A DNA stretch of 64,000 bases from Granulibacter bethesdensis (GCF_001889525.1 NZ_CP018192.1:1747493-1811492), one strand, 5' to 3'. Shown: positions 8,030 to 16,615, numbered from the stretch's first letter. Notes: a model not told the origin generated them from the sequence alone. Program-made: numbers and translations.

Positions 8030-9460
8030 TTAAAGATAGGCGAGGAAAGATGCCCGCGTGTCCCGCCCCTGCGTCAGCGCCAGAAAAGCGCGGGACAGCG
8101 CATCCACCTGATCGTCATGTCTCGCTGAGGGAAACCCCGCCAGCTCATCCAGCAACGCCGCCTGCCATGCACCCGGCAGCATATCGACATTGCCCGCATT
8201 CACCTGCGCCGCAAACGGCATGGCGCGGGTGGATTTATCGCCGCTCTCCGGCGAGGTCTCGACGACATAACCGCCGAGCATCCGCGCCAGATAAGCCGCC
8301 TGTGCCTTGCCTGCCTGACCGGGATCACGCGGGATGGAAATGCGCACCGACACGCCATCCCGGCTGGCCGTGGCGGCGATGATGCGCGTCACATCCTCCG
8401 GCCCGCCACGCAGACGCACGATATCGCCAATGACAAAACGTCCCGCGGCATCGCGGCCCAGCCGCGCCCCCACCGTCCAGTCGGGATCACCGGTGCCGGT
8501 CTGGCGCGTCGCCGCCAGATCCCAGGCCCGCACCCATTGCACAGAGAAAGGGGCTGCAAGAATGCAGGATAGAGCAGCCGTTTTGAACAACGCACCCTCC
8601 GCAGGGCGCGGCTGCTGCTGATACAGCGCCGCCCAATCCCGCATCGCGCCACCGCGTTCGTACTCCGCTTTCACACGCTGCAATTCACCGGCATAGCCGT
8701 AGGAATCATCTCCCCACAGCCATTCGCCCGGTATACGGCCCAGCGGATCATTGTCCTCGGCCTGCGCCGGCAGATTGACGCGGCGCCATGACGATCCCTG
8801 ACGCAGCAACAGGCGGCCGCCCAGATCATCCTCATGCCACCGTGTCATGATCACCACGATGCGGCCACCTGGTTTCATACGGGTACGCAGATCAGCCCCG
8901 AACCAGTTCCACACACGCTCCCGGCAGGCACGGCTATCGGCATCGGCCCTTGATTTGACAGGATCATCGATGATTGCCACATCGGCACGCCGTCCGGCAA
9001 TCGGGCCGCCGATACCAACGGCCTTATAGGCCGATCCGTTCTCCGCCTCCCAATCCCTTGCATTTTCACGCCGCAATCCGGTGCCAAGAATGGAAGCGTA
9101 ATCACGCAGACAGGATTGCACGCCACGACTGACATGATCAGCCAGATCGGCGGTGTGGGAGGCACCGATCACACGAATTCCAGATTGCAGCGCCATCAAC
9201 CATGCAGGGAAAATACGGCTGGCATAAGTCGATTTCGCCGATCCGGGCGGCATGGTGATCAACAGACGATCGACTGTTCCATGCGCCACCGCCTGCAATT
9301 CTTTCAACAGCAAATGATGATGCGCAGCCGGATAAAGATTCTGTTCCGCCATAACCAGGCGGGCAAACTCCGGAAGGCTCTCCCTTGCTGCCAGATCGCG
9401 CAGGCGGCGACGCAGCGCCAGTTCCCGTCTGAGCGCTGTATCCACCGCCTGCATCGACAT
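8030..9460 (-). CDS. terL: Phage terminase large subunit
   Basis: A 476-residue packaging motor protein. The ATPase half has the Walker A-like loop MPPGSAKSTYASRIFPAWLM, a Walker B segment (ADVAIIDDPV) and the coupling segment IVVIMTRWHEDDLGGRLL. The nuclease half has VRAWDLAATRQTGTGDPDW (first acidic residue of the RNase H-like fold) and, near the end, SARHDDQVDALSRAFLAL, the paired Asp motif. All catalytic positions look intact, so the protein should be active. It lies downstream of the small terminase gene with 12 bases between them. Confidence 0.92.
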   Translation of the reverse strand: MSMQAVDTALRRELALRRRLRDLAARESLPEFARLVMAEQNLYPAAHHHLLLKELQAVAHGTVDRLLITMPPGSAKSTYASRIFPAWLMALQSGIRVIGASHTADLADHVSRGVQSCLRDYASILGTGLRRENARDWEAENGSAYKAVGIGGPIAGRRADVAIIDDPVKSRADADSRACRERVWNWFGADLRTRMKPGGRIVVIMTRWHEDDLGGRLLLRQGSSWRRVNLPAQAEDNDPLGRIPGEWLWGDDSYGYAGELQRVKAEYERGGAMRDWAALYQQQPRPAEGALFKTAALSCILAAPFSVQWVRAWDLAATRQTGTGDPDWTVGARLGRDAAGRFVIGDIVRLRGGPEDVTRIIAATASRDGVSVRISIPRDPGQAGKAQAAYLARMLGGYVVETSPESGDKSTRAMPFAAQVNAGNVDMLPGAWQAALLDELAGFPSARHDDQVDALSRAFLALTQGRDTRASFLAYL

Positions 9461-9472
9461 ATCAGGTAAATC

Positions 9473-10024
9473 CTAGGTTTTTTTCTGATGGGCGCGGAGG
9501 GAATCCAGTTCCGCCTCGATCTCCGCACGGCTCATGGCCTGCGCTGGATCGCGGGAGGGAGCCTCCCTGAACAATCCCAGTGCTCGCCCCAGCTCAACCA
9601 GAGCGGCGCGTTTGTCAGCCAGCTTGACCCGCAGGCCACGTGGCGTTTCAACCACTTCCTCGATCGCAAAAGCGGTATCGTCATCGAGTGAGGAAGAGGC
9701 CTTGACCCGCAACCCGTCCTCTGACCATTCCAGCACATCACGCGCATCATAAAATGCCAGACGCGCCAAAGCCGCTACTATATTTTCCTTTGTTACAGGC
9801 TGCATCATTTTCTTTTTATCTGCTTCTGTCTCTTGCTGCGCCTCATGCGCCAAAGCCGCACGGATGGCGGCACTGTTGAGGCAGCGCCTTGCCCCCGCTG
9901 CAATCTGCGCCGGCGAGAGATCAGGACCGTAGCTGACAGCATAAGCCTGCTCGGCATTGCCCTTCAGCGCGGCATAGGCCACCACGAATTTCTGCTGCCG
10001 ATCTGTAAGAGAAAAGCGTGTCAC
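9473..10024 (-). CDS. Phage terminase small subunit
   Basis: A 183-residue protein starting at GTG 10024, with AGGA eight bases upstream. The N-terminal part, LTDRQQKFVVAYAALKGNAEQAYAVSYG, is the helix-turn-helix of Terminase_2-type small subunits that recognises the packaging site. The middle is an oligomerisation region (ENIVAALARLAFYDARDVL) and the C-terminus is charged and helical. It is the first gene of the structural operon, and a terminator for the upstream cytochrome gene lies just before it, so its promoter should fall in the roughly 40 bases between. Confidence 0.8.
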   Translation of the reverse strand: MTRFSLTDRQQKFVVAYAALKGNAEQAYAVSYGPDLSPAQIAAGARRCLNSAAIRAALAHEAQQETEADKKKMMQPVTKENIVAALARLAFYDARDVLEWSEDGLRVKASSSLDDDTAFAIEEVVETPRGLRVKLADKRAALVELGRALGLFREAPSRDPAQAMSRAEIEAELDSLRAHQKKT

Positions 10025-10062
10025 GCCCTGATCCTTCGGGTCGTTCCGTCCGAGCGTGCATA

Positions 10063-10092
10063 CAAAAAACCCCGTGTTTTCACACAGGGTTT
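10063..10092 (-). terminator. Rho-independent terminator after the cytochrome gene
   Basis: On the minus strand a 10-bp stem (AACCCTGTGT / ACACGGGGTT, one G-T pair) with a GAAA loop is followed by a T run at 10064-10069. It lies about 150 bases after the cytochrome stop codon and just before the terminase small subunit. Confidence 0.75.
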
Positions 10093-10239
10093 GCGAAGAC
10101 CGGATTTGAGGGAAAATCTTCCGAACCGGACAAAATTCCGATTTGATATAAAAACCCTACTTTATGATCCCGGTGATAGTCAAGCTTTTTTTCCTTTTTT
10201 ATCCGTCGCTCATAACAAGATCGCTTCTTTATAACGGGT

Positions 10240-11091
10240 TTATAATCCTTCCATGTAGTCGATAATGGCCTCGATCATCTCATCCGGCAGGGTTTTCGTG
10301 TTAAATCCCGGCATCTGCCGGCCCGGCCAGTCCCGTACCGAAGCCGGATCACGAATATAGCGATGCAAGGCTGGCCGCTGAAAATAGGCTGTCGGATTCA
10401 TGGGTTTTCCAAGATCAGGCCCAACCGACCCATCCCCCGCGCCATTCAGCCGATGGCAGGGCAAACAGAAAGCGATAAAAGCTTTCCGCCCCTGCTTGAT
10501 TCGTGCCGGTGCATCCGGTGACAATGCCAGTTGAGGCCAGCGCTCCAGCGGTGCCGTTCTGATGGTCAAATGGGTGATGCGATACGGCCAGTATTCACTG
10601 GGGACATGCTCCGCGCCTGCGCCGCTCCAGATGATGTAAAATGGTCCGGCACTGGCTTTTTTACCCGGTAAAGGCGGCCATGGATGTTGAGGATCCTCCA
10701 CCCCCAGCCATGGCTGCGGCTGAGACGCATCCTGTGACGCCGCTCTGATCATTTGCAATGGCAGATCGGCGCTGAACCCGTCCGAGGCGGTGGCGGTCAG
10801 CACGCCGCTGTCATCTGCCTCTTTCCCCAGCAGTGCTGCGAGGCTGACAGCACGATACCGCCGTGTTGCGCCATAACTACCATCCTGCACCGTGACCCAT
10901 TGTGCATCCGACCGTGCCAGCAAGCCGGCAGCAGACAGCGACTGTTTCCGGCCGCTGGAAGAACTGAACACCAGCGTCTCCGCTGCCTGGCTCGCCGTAG
11001 GGGCAGCCGTCGGGGCCGCCGTCCGGGCCGTCATAACGGGACACACCGCCAGCATGATGGCCATACCCGCCTTCCAGAGCCTGCGCCTCAT
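10240..11091 (-). CDS. Exported c-type cytochrome with N-terminal molybdopterin-oxidoreductase-like domain
   Basis: Two parts are visible after a signal peptide (MRRRLWKAGMAIMLAVCPVM). Roughly residues 35-170 resemble the substrate-binding-like fold of sulfite-oxidase-type proteins: VSLAALLGKEADD, TATASDGFSADLPL, then GPFYIIWSGAGAEHVPSEYWPYRI. The C-terminal ~100 residues are a cytochrome c domain with the heme motif CLPCH and a likely axial Met in GRQMPGF. It should carry electrons in the periplasm. Of four in-frame ATGs I chose 11091: the one at 11163 lies upstream of the porin terminator hairpin and the one at 11112 directly follows its T run without a ribosome site, whereas 11091 is preceded by AGGACAGGATCAGG. 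The partner enzyme is not in the window. Confidence 0.75.
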   Translation of the reverse strand: MRRRLWKAGMAIMLAVCPVMTARTAAPTAAPTASQAAETLVFSSSSGRKQSLSAAGLLARSDAQWVTVQDGSYGATRRYRAVSLAALLGKEADDSGVLTATASDGFSADLPLQMIRAASQDASQPQPWLGVEDPQHPWPPLPGKKASAGPFYIIWSGAGAEHVPSEYWPYRITHLTIRTAPLERWPQLALSPDAPARIKQGRKAFIAFCLPCHRLNGAGDGSVGPDLGKPMNPTAYFQRPALHRYIRDPASVRDWPGRQMPGFNTKTLPDEMIEAIIDYMEGL

Positions 11092-11117
11092 CCGACCTGA
11101 TCCTGTCCTCATGGCAT

Positions 11118-11159
11118 AAAAAAACCGCTCCATTCCGGTGGACAACCGGCATGGAGCGG
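11118..11159 (-). terminator. Rho-independent terminator of the porin gene
   Basis: On the minus strand CCGCTCCAT pairs with ATGGAGCGG around an inner CCGGT/ACCGG hairpin, followed by seven T residues (11118-11124). It lies about 60 bases beyond the porin stop. Confidence 0.85.
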
Positions 11160-11216
11160 GCAAAACAGTAAGGGAAGAAACCTGAAAAAACTATCAGATC
11201 AAGGCTGAGACCACGA

Positions 11217-12638
11217 TCAGAAATTCACAATCATATCCAGGTTGAACCACAGCATGTCATTCGTGCCGTTATTCACGACAGGGAAATACCCATTGGCCGC
11301 GCTGGGAACTGCGGATTCATTGAACGGGTTGGTGCCGTTGAGCGAACGATCGTAGCGGATTTCCGGACGCACCGTAAACTTGCCTCCCCAGAACATATGG
11401 CGGTTCACGAAATCCGGGCGATAAGTCACACCCAGCGTCAATTCGCCATACGTGGTCGGGGGCGCCACAAAGTAGGGGAACGGCTTGTTGCTGATCGCAC
11501 GGGTGAAGGAGGTAAAGCTGGAATATTGAGCGATGATCAGACCGGTATTGTCGCGAAATACTTCACCACGGGCGTTGAAGGTCAGGTTGGGATTGATATC
11601 ATAGGCCAGATAGGTGGTGACGCCATACGCATCGGCCCGCAGCAGATCGTCATGCAGATAGGTGGCATCGACCGTCACGGTCGTTTTCTGGTTCACCTTG
11701 TAGCTGGCGAGGAAATCGACATTATACTGCATCTCGTCATTGGCACGGGGGCCGACACCGGCACTGGTGAACAGTCCGTCGGGTGATGTCACCGGATAGC
11801 TGTTGTTTCCCTGCGGGCCGAAATTACCGAGCAAGTGGAAGTTCAGCTTGTTGTCCATCAGGTTGTTCCACTGCGCACCGATGGTTCCCTTGGGGCGGCT
11901 GTTATTGCCCGCATTGCCAAAGGTGGTGGAATTACCCGCATTGATACCGAGGATGAAATCCATCTTGTCGGTCACGTGGGTCGTCGTCATCACTCCGACC
12001 ATTTCGAAGGGGACGATGTAATCGGAAGCATAATTGAACGTATAGAACGGCCGCAGCAAGGCGGGCGTGCCTTCCGATCCCAGCAGACCGTACATCTGGC
12101 CGACCTGGATATCCACGCCGCCCTTGGTAATCCATGGCAGGTGGAAATCGATATGCGCCTGTGTAGGCACCCATTGATACAGACCGGTCAGCACGCCATC
12201 CGCCATACCGATGGTGGGGTCGAAGCGGGCGTCAGAGCCGTACATCATCTCGAACACGAAGCCCACACCATAGCCTTTGCCGACATCCTGAATGGGATGC
12301 GACAGATTTCCCATGATCTGGTTCAGCGTCACCGTGTTGGCGCGGTCGGCATAGAACTGGCCGAAATTGCGGCCTGATTTGGTCCACGGGTTACCCGTAA
12401 TGCCGGCCTGAATGGTCAGATGTGCCTCCGTATTATCCCAGTAGGAGACTTTGGGTTTCGGCTTCTGTGCGGCTGAGATCGCCTGCTGCTGCTCGGCCGG
12501 CATTTCGCTGATGGTGGGGCGCATTTCGTCCCCTTTCGGTTCCTCCGGCACCTGGGCGCGACCTTGACCCGCCAGTCCGAACAGAACGGTTCCGAAACAG
12601 AGTGCAGTCGTTGCCCGCCAGATCATTTTCCCGTTCAC
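11217..12638 (-). CDS. Outer-membrane beta-barrel porin (BBP2 / OmpL-like)
   Basis: A 473-residue exported protein. The signal peptide is ATTALCFGTVLFGLAGQGRA. A short Glu/Pro-rich periplasmic stretch with EMPAEQQQAISAAQKPKPK follows, then alternating polar and aromatic residues throughout. Typical barrel segments include AHLTIQAGITGNPWTKSGRN, GVGFVFEMMYGSDARFDP, GGVDIQVGQMYGLLGSE and the final strand MLWFNLDMIVNF, which ends in Phe as outer-membrane barrels do. Residues 90-270 fit the BBP2 family (putative beta-barrel porin). The likely role is diffusion of small solutes across the outer membrane. It is monocistronic, with its own terminator. Its position between two phage blocks is odd. Confidence 0.8.
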   Translation of the reverse strand: MNGKMIWRATTALCFGTVLFGLAGQGRAQVPEEPKGDEMRPTISEMPAEQQQAISAAQKPKPKVSYWDNTEAHLTIQAGITGNPWTKSGRNFGQFYADRANTVTLNQIMGNLSHPIQDVGKGYGVGFVFEMMYGSDARFDPTIGMADGVLTGLYQWVPTQAHIDFHLPWITKGGVDIQVGQMYGLLGSEGTPALLRPFYTFNYASDYIVPFEMVGVMTTTHVTDKMDFILGINAGNSTTFGNAGNNSRPKGTIGAQWNNLMDNKLNFHLLGNFGPQGNNSYPVTSPDGLFTSAGVGPRANDEMQYNVDFLASYKVNQKTTVTVDATYLHDDLLRADAYGVTTYLAYDINPNLTFNARGEVFRDNTGLIIAQYSSFTSFTRAISNKPFPYFVAPPTTYGELTLGVTYRPDFVNRHMFWGGKFTVRPEIRYDRSLNGTNPFNESAVPSAANGYFPVVNNGTNDMLWFNLDMIVNF

Positions 12639-13333
12639 GGATACAACCTTTTTATTGTCTATATTTTCAGATTTTCTTCCGCCCCTGCGTCCATTTGCGA
12701 ATAATCACTGACATGTGTCAGCAAGCTGCATCAGGATGACAGTGGCGTTACCAAAATTTCATGGAGCCAAAGCCCGGTTATTGAACAAAGCCGACACAAA
12801 CTTTTATTTCAGCTTCGAACAGACTTATTTTGACCTGTTGAGACCAATTCATCACGATTCCGGACTGCTTCATACGTGCCGAAACCTGTTTTGCCATCTT
12901 CATTATGATCCCCCGCTCTGCTTCCTTGCTCCCCCCACGAGCACCCGTTCAAGGGTTCACGCCACGGCGAAGCATGTGTCTGCCAACGACAAAGCAACTG
13001 GCGTGCCACAATTCCTGTCAGGTAATTTTTTTTCCTGATAGCCGGATAAACAGCGCCTTTTTCTTTCAGCGAGCGCTGCCCTGCGGAATGGCATGGCATC
13101 AAGAAATGGCTATTTTTTTGTCATGATGAACAAAGGATAACTTTTATTTTAAGAGTGGCAGGCAAAACCGTTTTGGAATTGCATCTTTTCAGGCGGATGC
13201 AGGAAAGCATCCCTCCCACTTATCAACACCTGTTACCAACCCCGGTCAGTCATATTTTTTTACATTCCAGACAGACTGTTTAAGAAATCACCCTTTATAT
13301 TGAGGATAACGATAAAGATAAGGGAGAATAAAA
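12639..13333. other. 695-bp intergenic region, no convincing gene
   Basis: The region separates the minus-strand porin from the plus-strand small exported protein, so it must hold both promoters. Short ORFs on both strands (12715-13038 plus, 12809-13102 minus) have atypical composition and no recognisable pattern. T-rich runs occur near 13030 and 13120. I see no RNA gene or clear repeat. Confidence 0.5.
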
Positions 13334-13588
13334 ATGCCAGTCTTTACCAGCCCAGTACTTTCTAATAACAAGGGCAAAACCCATATCCGCGGTATGATAA
13401 CTCACGCTGTTCTGGCTACCTTTGTGCTTGTGGGCGCTGCGGCTTGCGCGGGCACGACCAATGACGGCTTGAACGGACAGACCGTCATGGAAGAAACCAT
13501 GGATACGCATGAGGCCGGTTTCTGTCAGGACAAGCTGATGTGGGGCCCGCAGAAACGCCCACAAATCAGGCATGTCTGCGAAAAATGA
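13334..13588 (+). CDS. Small exported protein, possible lipoprotein, unknown function
   Basis: 84 residues. The ATG is preceded by GGGAG with seven bases spacing. A hydrophobic segment (MITHAVLATFVLVGAAACAG, residues 21-40) ends in AAAC-A, which could be a weak lipobox. The mature part is short and polar, with two further Cys residues (GFCQDKLMW and HVCEK at the end) that could form a disulfide. It lies alone, convergent with the phage replication operon. Function unknown; whether it is a lipoprotein or simply secreted cannot be decided by eye. Confidence 0.55.
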   Translation: MPVFTSPVLSNNKGKTHIRGMITHAVLATFVLVGAAACAGTTNDGLNGQTVMEETMDTHEAGFCQDKLMWGPQKRPQIRHVCEK

Positions 13589-13664
13589 CGGATCTTCCCC
13601 TCGCCGGCCCCGATAAAGGATGAGTGCAGCAGACAGAGAGAGGCGTGGCGAAGCTGATGAAGCC

Positions 13665-14219
13665 TCACCGCGCCTCCTCTGGTTTTGAGGGGGAAGCAGG
13701 TTGCCGCCCCGCATAATGATCGGCCAGCGCGTCCAATGCCTCGATCAACCACGGGCGGGCACGTCCATTGCGCATATGATGCGCCTGTTCGTACGCTCCC
13801 AGCGTTTTCCAATCCACCACGACCCAGGCGAACACCGCCCGCGACCGCTCCGGCACCGCCGACAAGGCGGCACGGCAGCGGCGTAGCGCCAGAAGCTGCC
13901 GCTCAGCCGGCCCATGACCCGGGCCTGCCGAATTCGTCACACGCCCCAGCGCCAGAGAGGTCATCCGACATCCGGTGGAAATACCCTGCGCGCGCGCATA
14001 CTCATCGCGGAACCGCTCGGCGGCGCAGAACATGGCCTGCGGCAGATCGCCGCGTGCATGCATCAGTTGCAGCCCGTCCCGACGACGACGCAGCCGGATC
14101 GCAGGGGGCTGACTGGCTTCTCCCTTCTCACCCGGCGCATTTTCCTGTTGCAGGGACAGCATCACCGTTTCCCGCAGGATACGCGGGGAAAGGTCGGACG
14201 GGGCGGAGAGACAGCTCAT
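13665..14219 (-). CDS. Phage-block protein with DUF6456-like helical region
   Basis: 184 residues from MSCLSAPSDLSPRILRETVM. The segment LPQAMFCAAERFRDEYARAQG is reminiscent of DUF6456-type proteins found in alphaproteobacteria. The C-terminal half is helical and Arg-rich (LLALRRCRAALSAVPERSRAVFAWVVVD, then ARPWLIEALDALADHY) and could bind DNA. I chose ATG 14219, which overlaps the previous stop as ATGA; a longer frame up to 14429 only runs into the neighbouring gene. It is the last gene of a four-gene minus-strand operon. A regulatory (late-activator or antitermination) role is possible but not shown. Confidence 0.55.
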   Translation of the reverse strand: MSCLSAPSDLSPRILRETVMLSLQQENAPGEKGEASQPPAIRLRRRRDGLQLMHARGDLPQAMFCAAERFRDEYARAQGISTGCRMTSLALGRVTNSAGPGHGPAERQLLALRRCRAALSAVPERSRAVFAWVVVDWKTLGAYEQAHHMRNGRARPWLIEALDALADHYAGRQPASPSKPEEAR

Positions 14220-14686
14220 GATGTAGGTTTCCTGCGTGATAAAGGCGTTCTGAAAGGGGAAGCCGGATCTTCGACCCGCGCCGCACGCTCCTGACGCCAT
14301 GCGCTCAGCAGAGCGCTGACGGCGTCGATTTCCTCTGGCGAGGGTGGCTTGCGCTCCGGGATCGGAGGAGACGAAAATCTTCCAGACGGGGGCAAAGCGC
14401 GGGAGGGGGGACGATGGGCCCGCCACCACGCCGACAATCCGTTGCGCACATCATCAAAGCCCGGCATCTGCATCCGCCGCGGCGCACAGGCGACATGTTC
14501 CAGACTGGCTTCGGTAAAGGCCGCATCCGGCATGCTCCTCAGTAAAGGAGCGTAGGCGCGGAACGCCCGCAGAGCCTCCGCCGGATCGGTCGGGTAGGTC
14601 AGCTGCGCCAGCGCCGTAAACCAGTCGCGCCGCTCCATCAGGCGCTGATGCGGCGGGAGGGGATCAGACCGGGGAGGAAGGGTCAT
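14216..14686 (-). CDS. Hypothetical phage-block protein
   Basis: 156 residues from MTLPPRSDPLPPHQRLMERR. The visible body is a helical segment (RDWFTALAQLTYPTDPAEALRAFRAYAPLLRSMPDAAF) followed by Pro/Arg-rich linkers and a final helix (EEIDAVSALLSAWRQERAARVE). ATG 14686 overlaps the stop of the upstream DUF1376 gene by four bases (ATGA), and the downstream gene overlaps this one in the same way. That supports this start over the frame extending to 15250, whose upstream 188 residues are Cys/Gly/Arg-rich shadow sequence. No family is recognised; its position suggests phage replication. Confidence 0.6.
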   Translation of the reverse strand: MTLPPRSDPLPPHQRLMERRDWFTALAQLTYPTDPAEALRAFRAYAPLLRSMPDAAFTEASLEHVACAPRRMQMPGFDDVRNGLSAWWRAHRPPSRALPPSGRFSSPPIPERKPPSPEEIDAVSALLSAWRQERAARVEDPASPFRTPLSRRKPTS

Positions 14687-15540
14687 TGCGTTTCCTCGCC
14701 GGTGGCGCAGGGGGTTTCCTCCCCCGTGGTGCAGGCCGCAGGCCCGGACTGCCATGCCGCATGCTCCCTCAGTAAGGCGTCCTGACGGCTGATGGCTTTT
14801 TTGCCGCGCCTGATGTGGGAAGTGGTGTGGGAAGAGGAGGAGGCCGACCGCTCCGCATCGCCACGGCACCAGATGCGCCATGTCGCCGGCCAATCCCGCC
14901 GCAGACCGGAAGCCCCCGACCGGGCCTGCCAGTAATCCCGGAACCGAGGCAACACCTCCTCCGTCCTCAACCCCAGAGAGGAGGCAAAGCGATGCTCTTC
15001 CTCTCCCGGTTGCCAACCCGGTGGCAGAGGGCATCCTTCTGGCCCCGTCTGATGAGGGAGAGGGTGATTTTTTTCTCTCTCTGTCTCTATCCCTGTCCCT
15101 TGCATCTGCGCCTGCATATCCGGGGGCAAAGCGGGCGAAGCATGTTTCTCCCACCGGGCACGGGCGCGGCTGCGCTGGGCAAGGCGCATCGCCCATGCCT
15201 GACAGGCTTTTTCCGCCACCACCGCATGATACAGCCGCCCATCCGCACAACGCTGCCAGCCATGCAGCGCCATGGTCCGCAGCCTCGGCCAGCGATTGCC
15301 CGCCCCGCTCAGCCGGGCCAGCACACGGTCATCATCCGGCAGGCTGCCCGCCGGGCGCTGGGTCCAGCTTTTCAGGATCAGCAGCAGGGCAGCCTTGAAC
15401 TCATCCCCGCTGGACAGCGCTACCATATCGCTATCCGCCAGCCGCTCCACATCCAGCGGCATGAAAGGCAGGCCGCGGAGATCGCTTTCCGGCGGGGTCA
15501 GGGGGGAAGGCAAAGGTGAGGAAAGTGCTTGATGACTCAT
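14683..15540 (-). CDS. DUF1376-type phage replication initiation protein
   Basis: 285 residues. Residues 24-115 fit DUF1376: LPFMPLDVERLADSDMVALSSGDEFKAALLLILKSW, then GSLPDDDRVLARLSG, WPRLRTMALHGW and DGRLYH. The C-terminal part has FRDYWQARSGASGLRRDWPATWRIWCRGD, like the DnaT/replisome-organiser motif (W near the end of a short helix pair). Between them is a low-complexity Pro/Gln-rich linker. Such proteins bind the phage origin and load the host replisome. It is the second gene of the operon opposing the repressor, four bases after the small zinc-ribbon-like gene. Confidence 0.7.
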   Translation of the reverse strand: MSHQALSSPLPSPLTPPESDLRGLPFMPLDVERLADSDMVALSSGDEFKAALLLILKSWTQRPAGSLPDDDRVLARLSGAGNRWPRLRTMALHGWQRCADGRLYHAVVAEKACQAWAMRLAQRSRARARWEKHASPALPPDMQAQMQGTGIETEREKNHPLPHQTGPEGCPLPPGWQPGEEEHRFASSLGLRTEEVLPRFRDYWQARSGASGLRRDWPATWRIWCRGDAERSASSSSHTTSHIRRGKKAISRQDALLREHAAWQSGPAACTTGEETPCATGEETQ

Positions 15541-15544
15541 GCGC

Positions 15545-15727
15545 CTAATCCTCCATCACCCGGTGTTCAGGGCAGCGGAAAATGAACCGATCCTCCGCCG
15601 AGCGTGGGAACAGCACGCCGCAATACAGGCATCGGCGCGGGGGCAGACCCGCCTTCCCCTCCGCATCGGCGAACAGGGAGGCAGGGGATGAAGCGGGAGG
15701 GGATTGTGACTCGACCATGCGCGGCAT
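15545..15727 (-). CDS. Small zinc-ribbon-like phage protein
   Basis: 60 residues starting MPRMVESQSPPASSPASLFAD. The C-terminal half has CLYCGVLFPRSAEDRFIFRC followed by PEH, that is C-x2-C-x15-C-P-x-H, which could coordinate one zinc ion. It is the first gene of the operon transcribed away from the repressor, so it is the gene most directly controlled by it. A cro-like or antirepressor role is conceivable but not supported by any DNA-binding motif. ATG 15718 is an alternative start. Confidence 0.55.
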   Translation of the reverse strand: MPRMVESQSPPASSPASLFADAEGKAGLPPRRCLYCGVLFPRSAEDRFIFRCPEHRVMED

Positions 15728-15738
15728 TAAAAACTTAT

Positions 15739-15786
15739 GGGGTTAACCCCGTCAACACCTAAATAACTAAAATGGTGGTTTTCAAC
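15739..15786. promoter_or_regulatory. Divergent phage control region with operator-like palindromes
   Basis: The gap between the operon start (15727) and the repressor start (15815) holds a perfect 12-bp palindrome, GGGGTTAACCCC, at 15739-15750. An imperfect inverted repeat, AACACC...GGTGGTT, follows at 15754-15780. The arrangement fits binding sites of the neighbouring C2-like repressor. A related palindrome lies after the repressor gene (16600-16615). Confidence 0.6.
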
Positions 15787-15814
15787 CCCCTTACGCTGTG
15801 CTAAAGAGACAAGT

Positions 15815-16582
15815 ATGAGCCATCCATCCGATGCCCGATCCCCGCTTTCCTTCCCCATAGAGATGACAGTGGGCGAGCGGATGCGGCACGCCAGAATCCA
15901 GCGCGGGTGGTCTCAGGACGCACTGGCGAAAGAGGCCGGAACCTCCCAGACCACGATCGACAAAATCGAACGTAATCTGACCCAGCGCTCCCGCGCCCTG
16001 CCACGTCTGGCGCAATGCCTGGGCGTGGATTTGCTGACGCTGGACCCGGATTACCTCGGCGATTACCAACCGGGTACGGAGGCAGAAAAATCCCCTCAGC
16101 CAGCCCGGAAATTACAGGGCCAGGTTCGCATACCGGATCAGCCGATCCCACCGCCGATCACGGGGCTTTCTCTGCGCAGCGTGCCGGTTTTCGGCACGGC
16201 ACAGGGTGGCGCGCTGGGGGCAACGGGTCTGCCGGACAGTGCGCAGGCGCTGGACTGGGCACGCCTGCCCGGCCCCCTGACCGGCATTCCCGGCCTGTTC
16301 GCGCTGTATGTCGAGGGCGACAGTATGGAGCCATGGGTGGAGCATGGCCATCTGATCTACATCCACCCCACCCGCCCCGCCGCCCCGCGAGACCACGTCG
16401 TCGTGGTGGTGCAGGACGGAGAATACGATGAACCACGCGCGCTGGTGAAACGTCTGGTGCGCCGCACGGCCGGGCGGCTGGTGCTGCACCAGTACAACCC
16501 CGCCGGAGAGATCGAGATCGACGCCCGGACCGTCATGCGCATCTACCGGGTCATCCCCTGGAACGAGGTCGCCGGGGTTTAA
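15815..16582 (+). CDS. C2/cI-like phage repressor (HTH plus S24 peptidase)
   Basis: 255 residues. Residues 17-72 are an XRE-type helix-turn-helix (VGERMRHARIQRGWSQDALAKEAGTSQTTIDKIER). Residues ~120-250 are an S24 self-cleavage domain: a linker with FGTAQGGALGATG (Ala-Gly-type cleavage region), YVEGDSMEPWVEHG with the nucleophile Ser, and ALVKRLVRR with the general-base Lys. The C-terminal strand is LHQYNPAGEIEIDARTVMRIYRVI. It should hold the prophage silent and be inactivated through RecA after DNA damage. All motifs look intact. It is divergent from the replication operon and flanked on both sides by palindromes it may bind. Confidence 0.85.
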   Translation: MSHPSDARSPLSFPIEMTVGERMRHARIQRGWSQDALAKEAGTSQTTIDKIERNLTQRSRALPRLAQCLGVDLLTLDPDYLGDYQPGTEAEKSPQPARKLQGQVRIPDQPIPPPITGLSLRSVPVFGTAQGGALGATGLPDSAQALDWARLPGPLTGIPGLFALYVEGDSMEPWVEHGHLIYIHPTRPAAPRDHVVVVVQDGEYDEPRALVKRLVRRTAGRLVLHQYNPAGEIEIDARTVMRIYRVIPWNEVAGV

Positions 16583-16615
16583 CCCCGAAACGTCATTTTA
16601 ACACTATTTAGTGTT
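16574..16615. promoter_or_regulatory. Second operator-like cluster after the repressor
   Basis: GGGG-TTTAA-CCCC (16574-16586) overlaps the repressor stop codon. A perfect inverted repeat, AACACTA-TT-TAGTGTT, follows at 16600-16615. Together they echo the GGGGTTAACCCC plus AACACC elements upstream of the repressor, so the repressor may also control the next gene. Confidence 0.55.

Noticed and set aside
12715-13038. A 107-residue plus-strand frame in the porin upstream region
   Set aside because: No ribosome site, Cys/His-rich composition and no recognisable domain.
14216-15250. A 344-residue version of the hypothetical phage gene
   Set aside because: Its first 188 residues lie within the DUF1376 gene in another frame and are Cys/Gly/Arg-rich; ATG 14686 overlaps the DUF1376 stop in the ATGA manner seen elsewhere in this operon.
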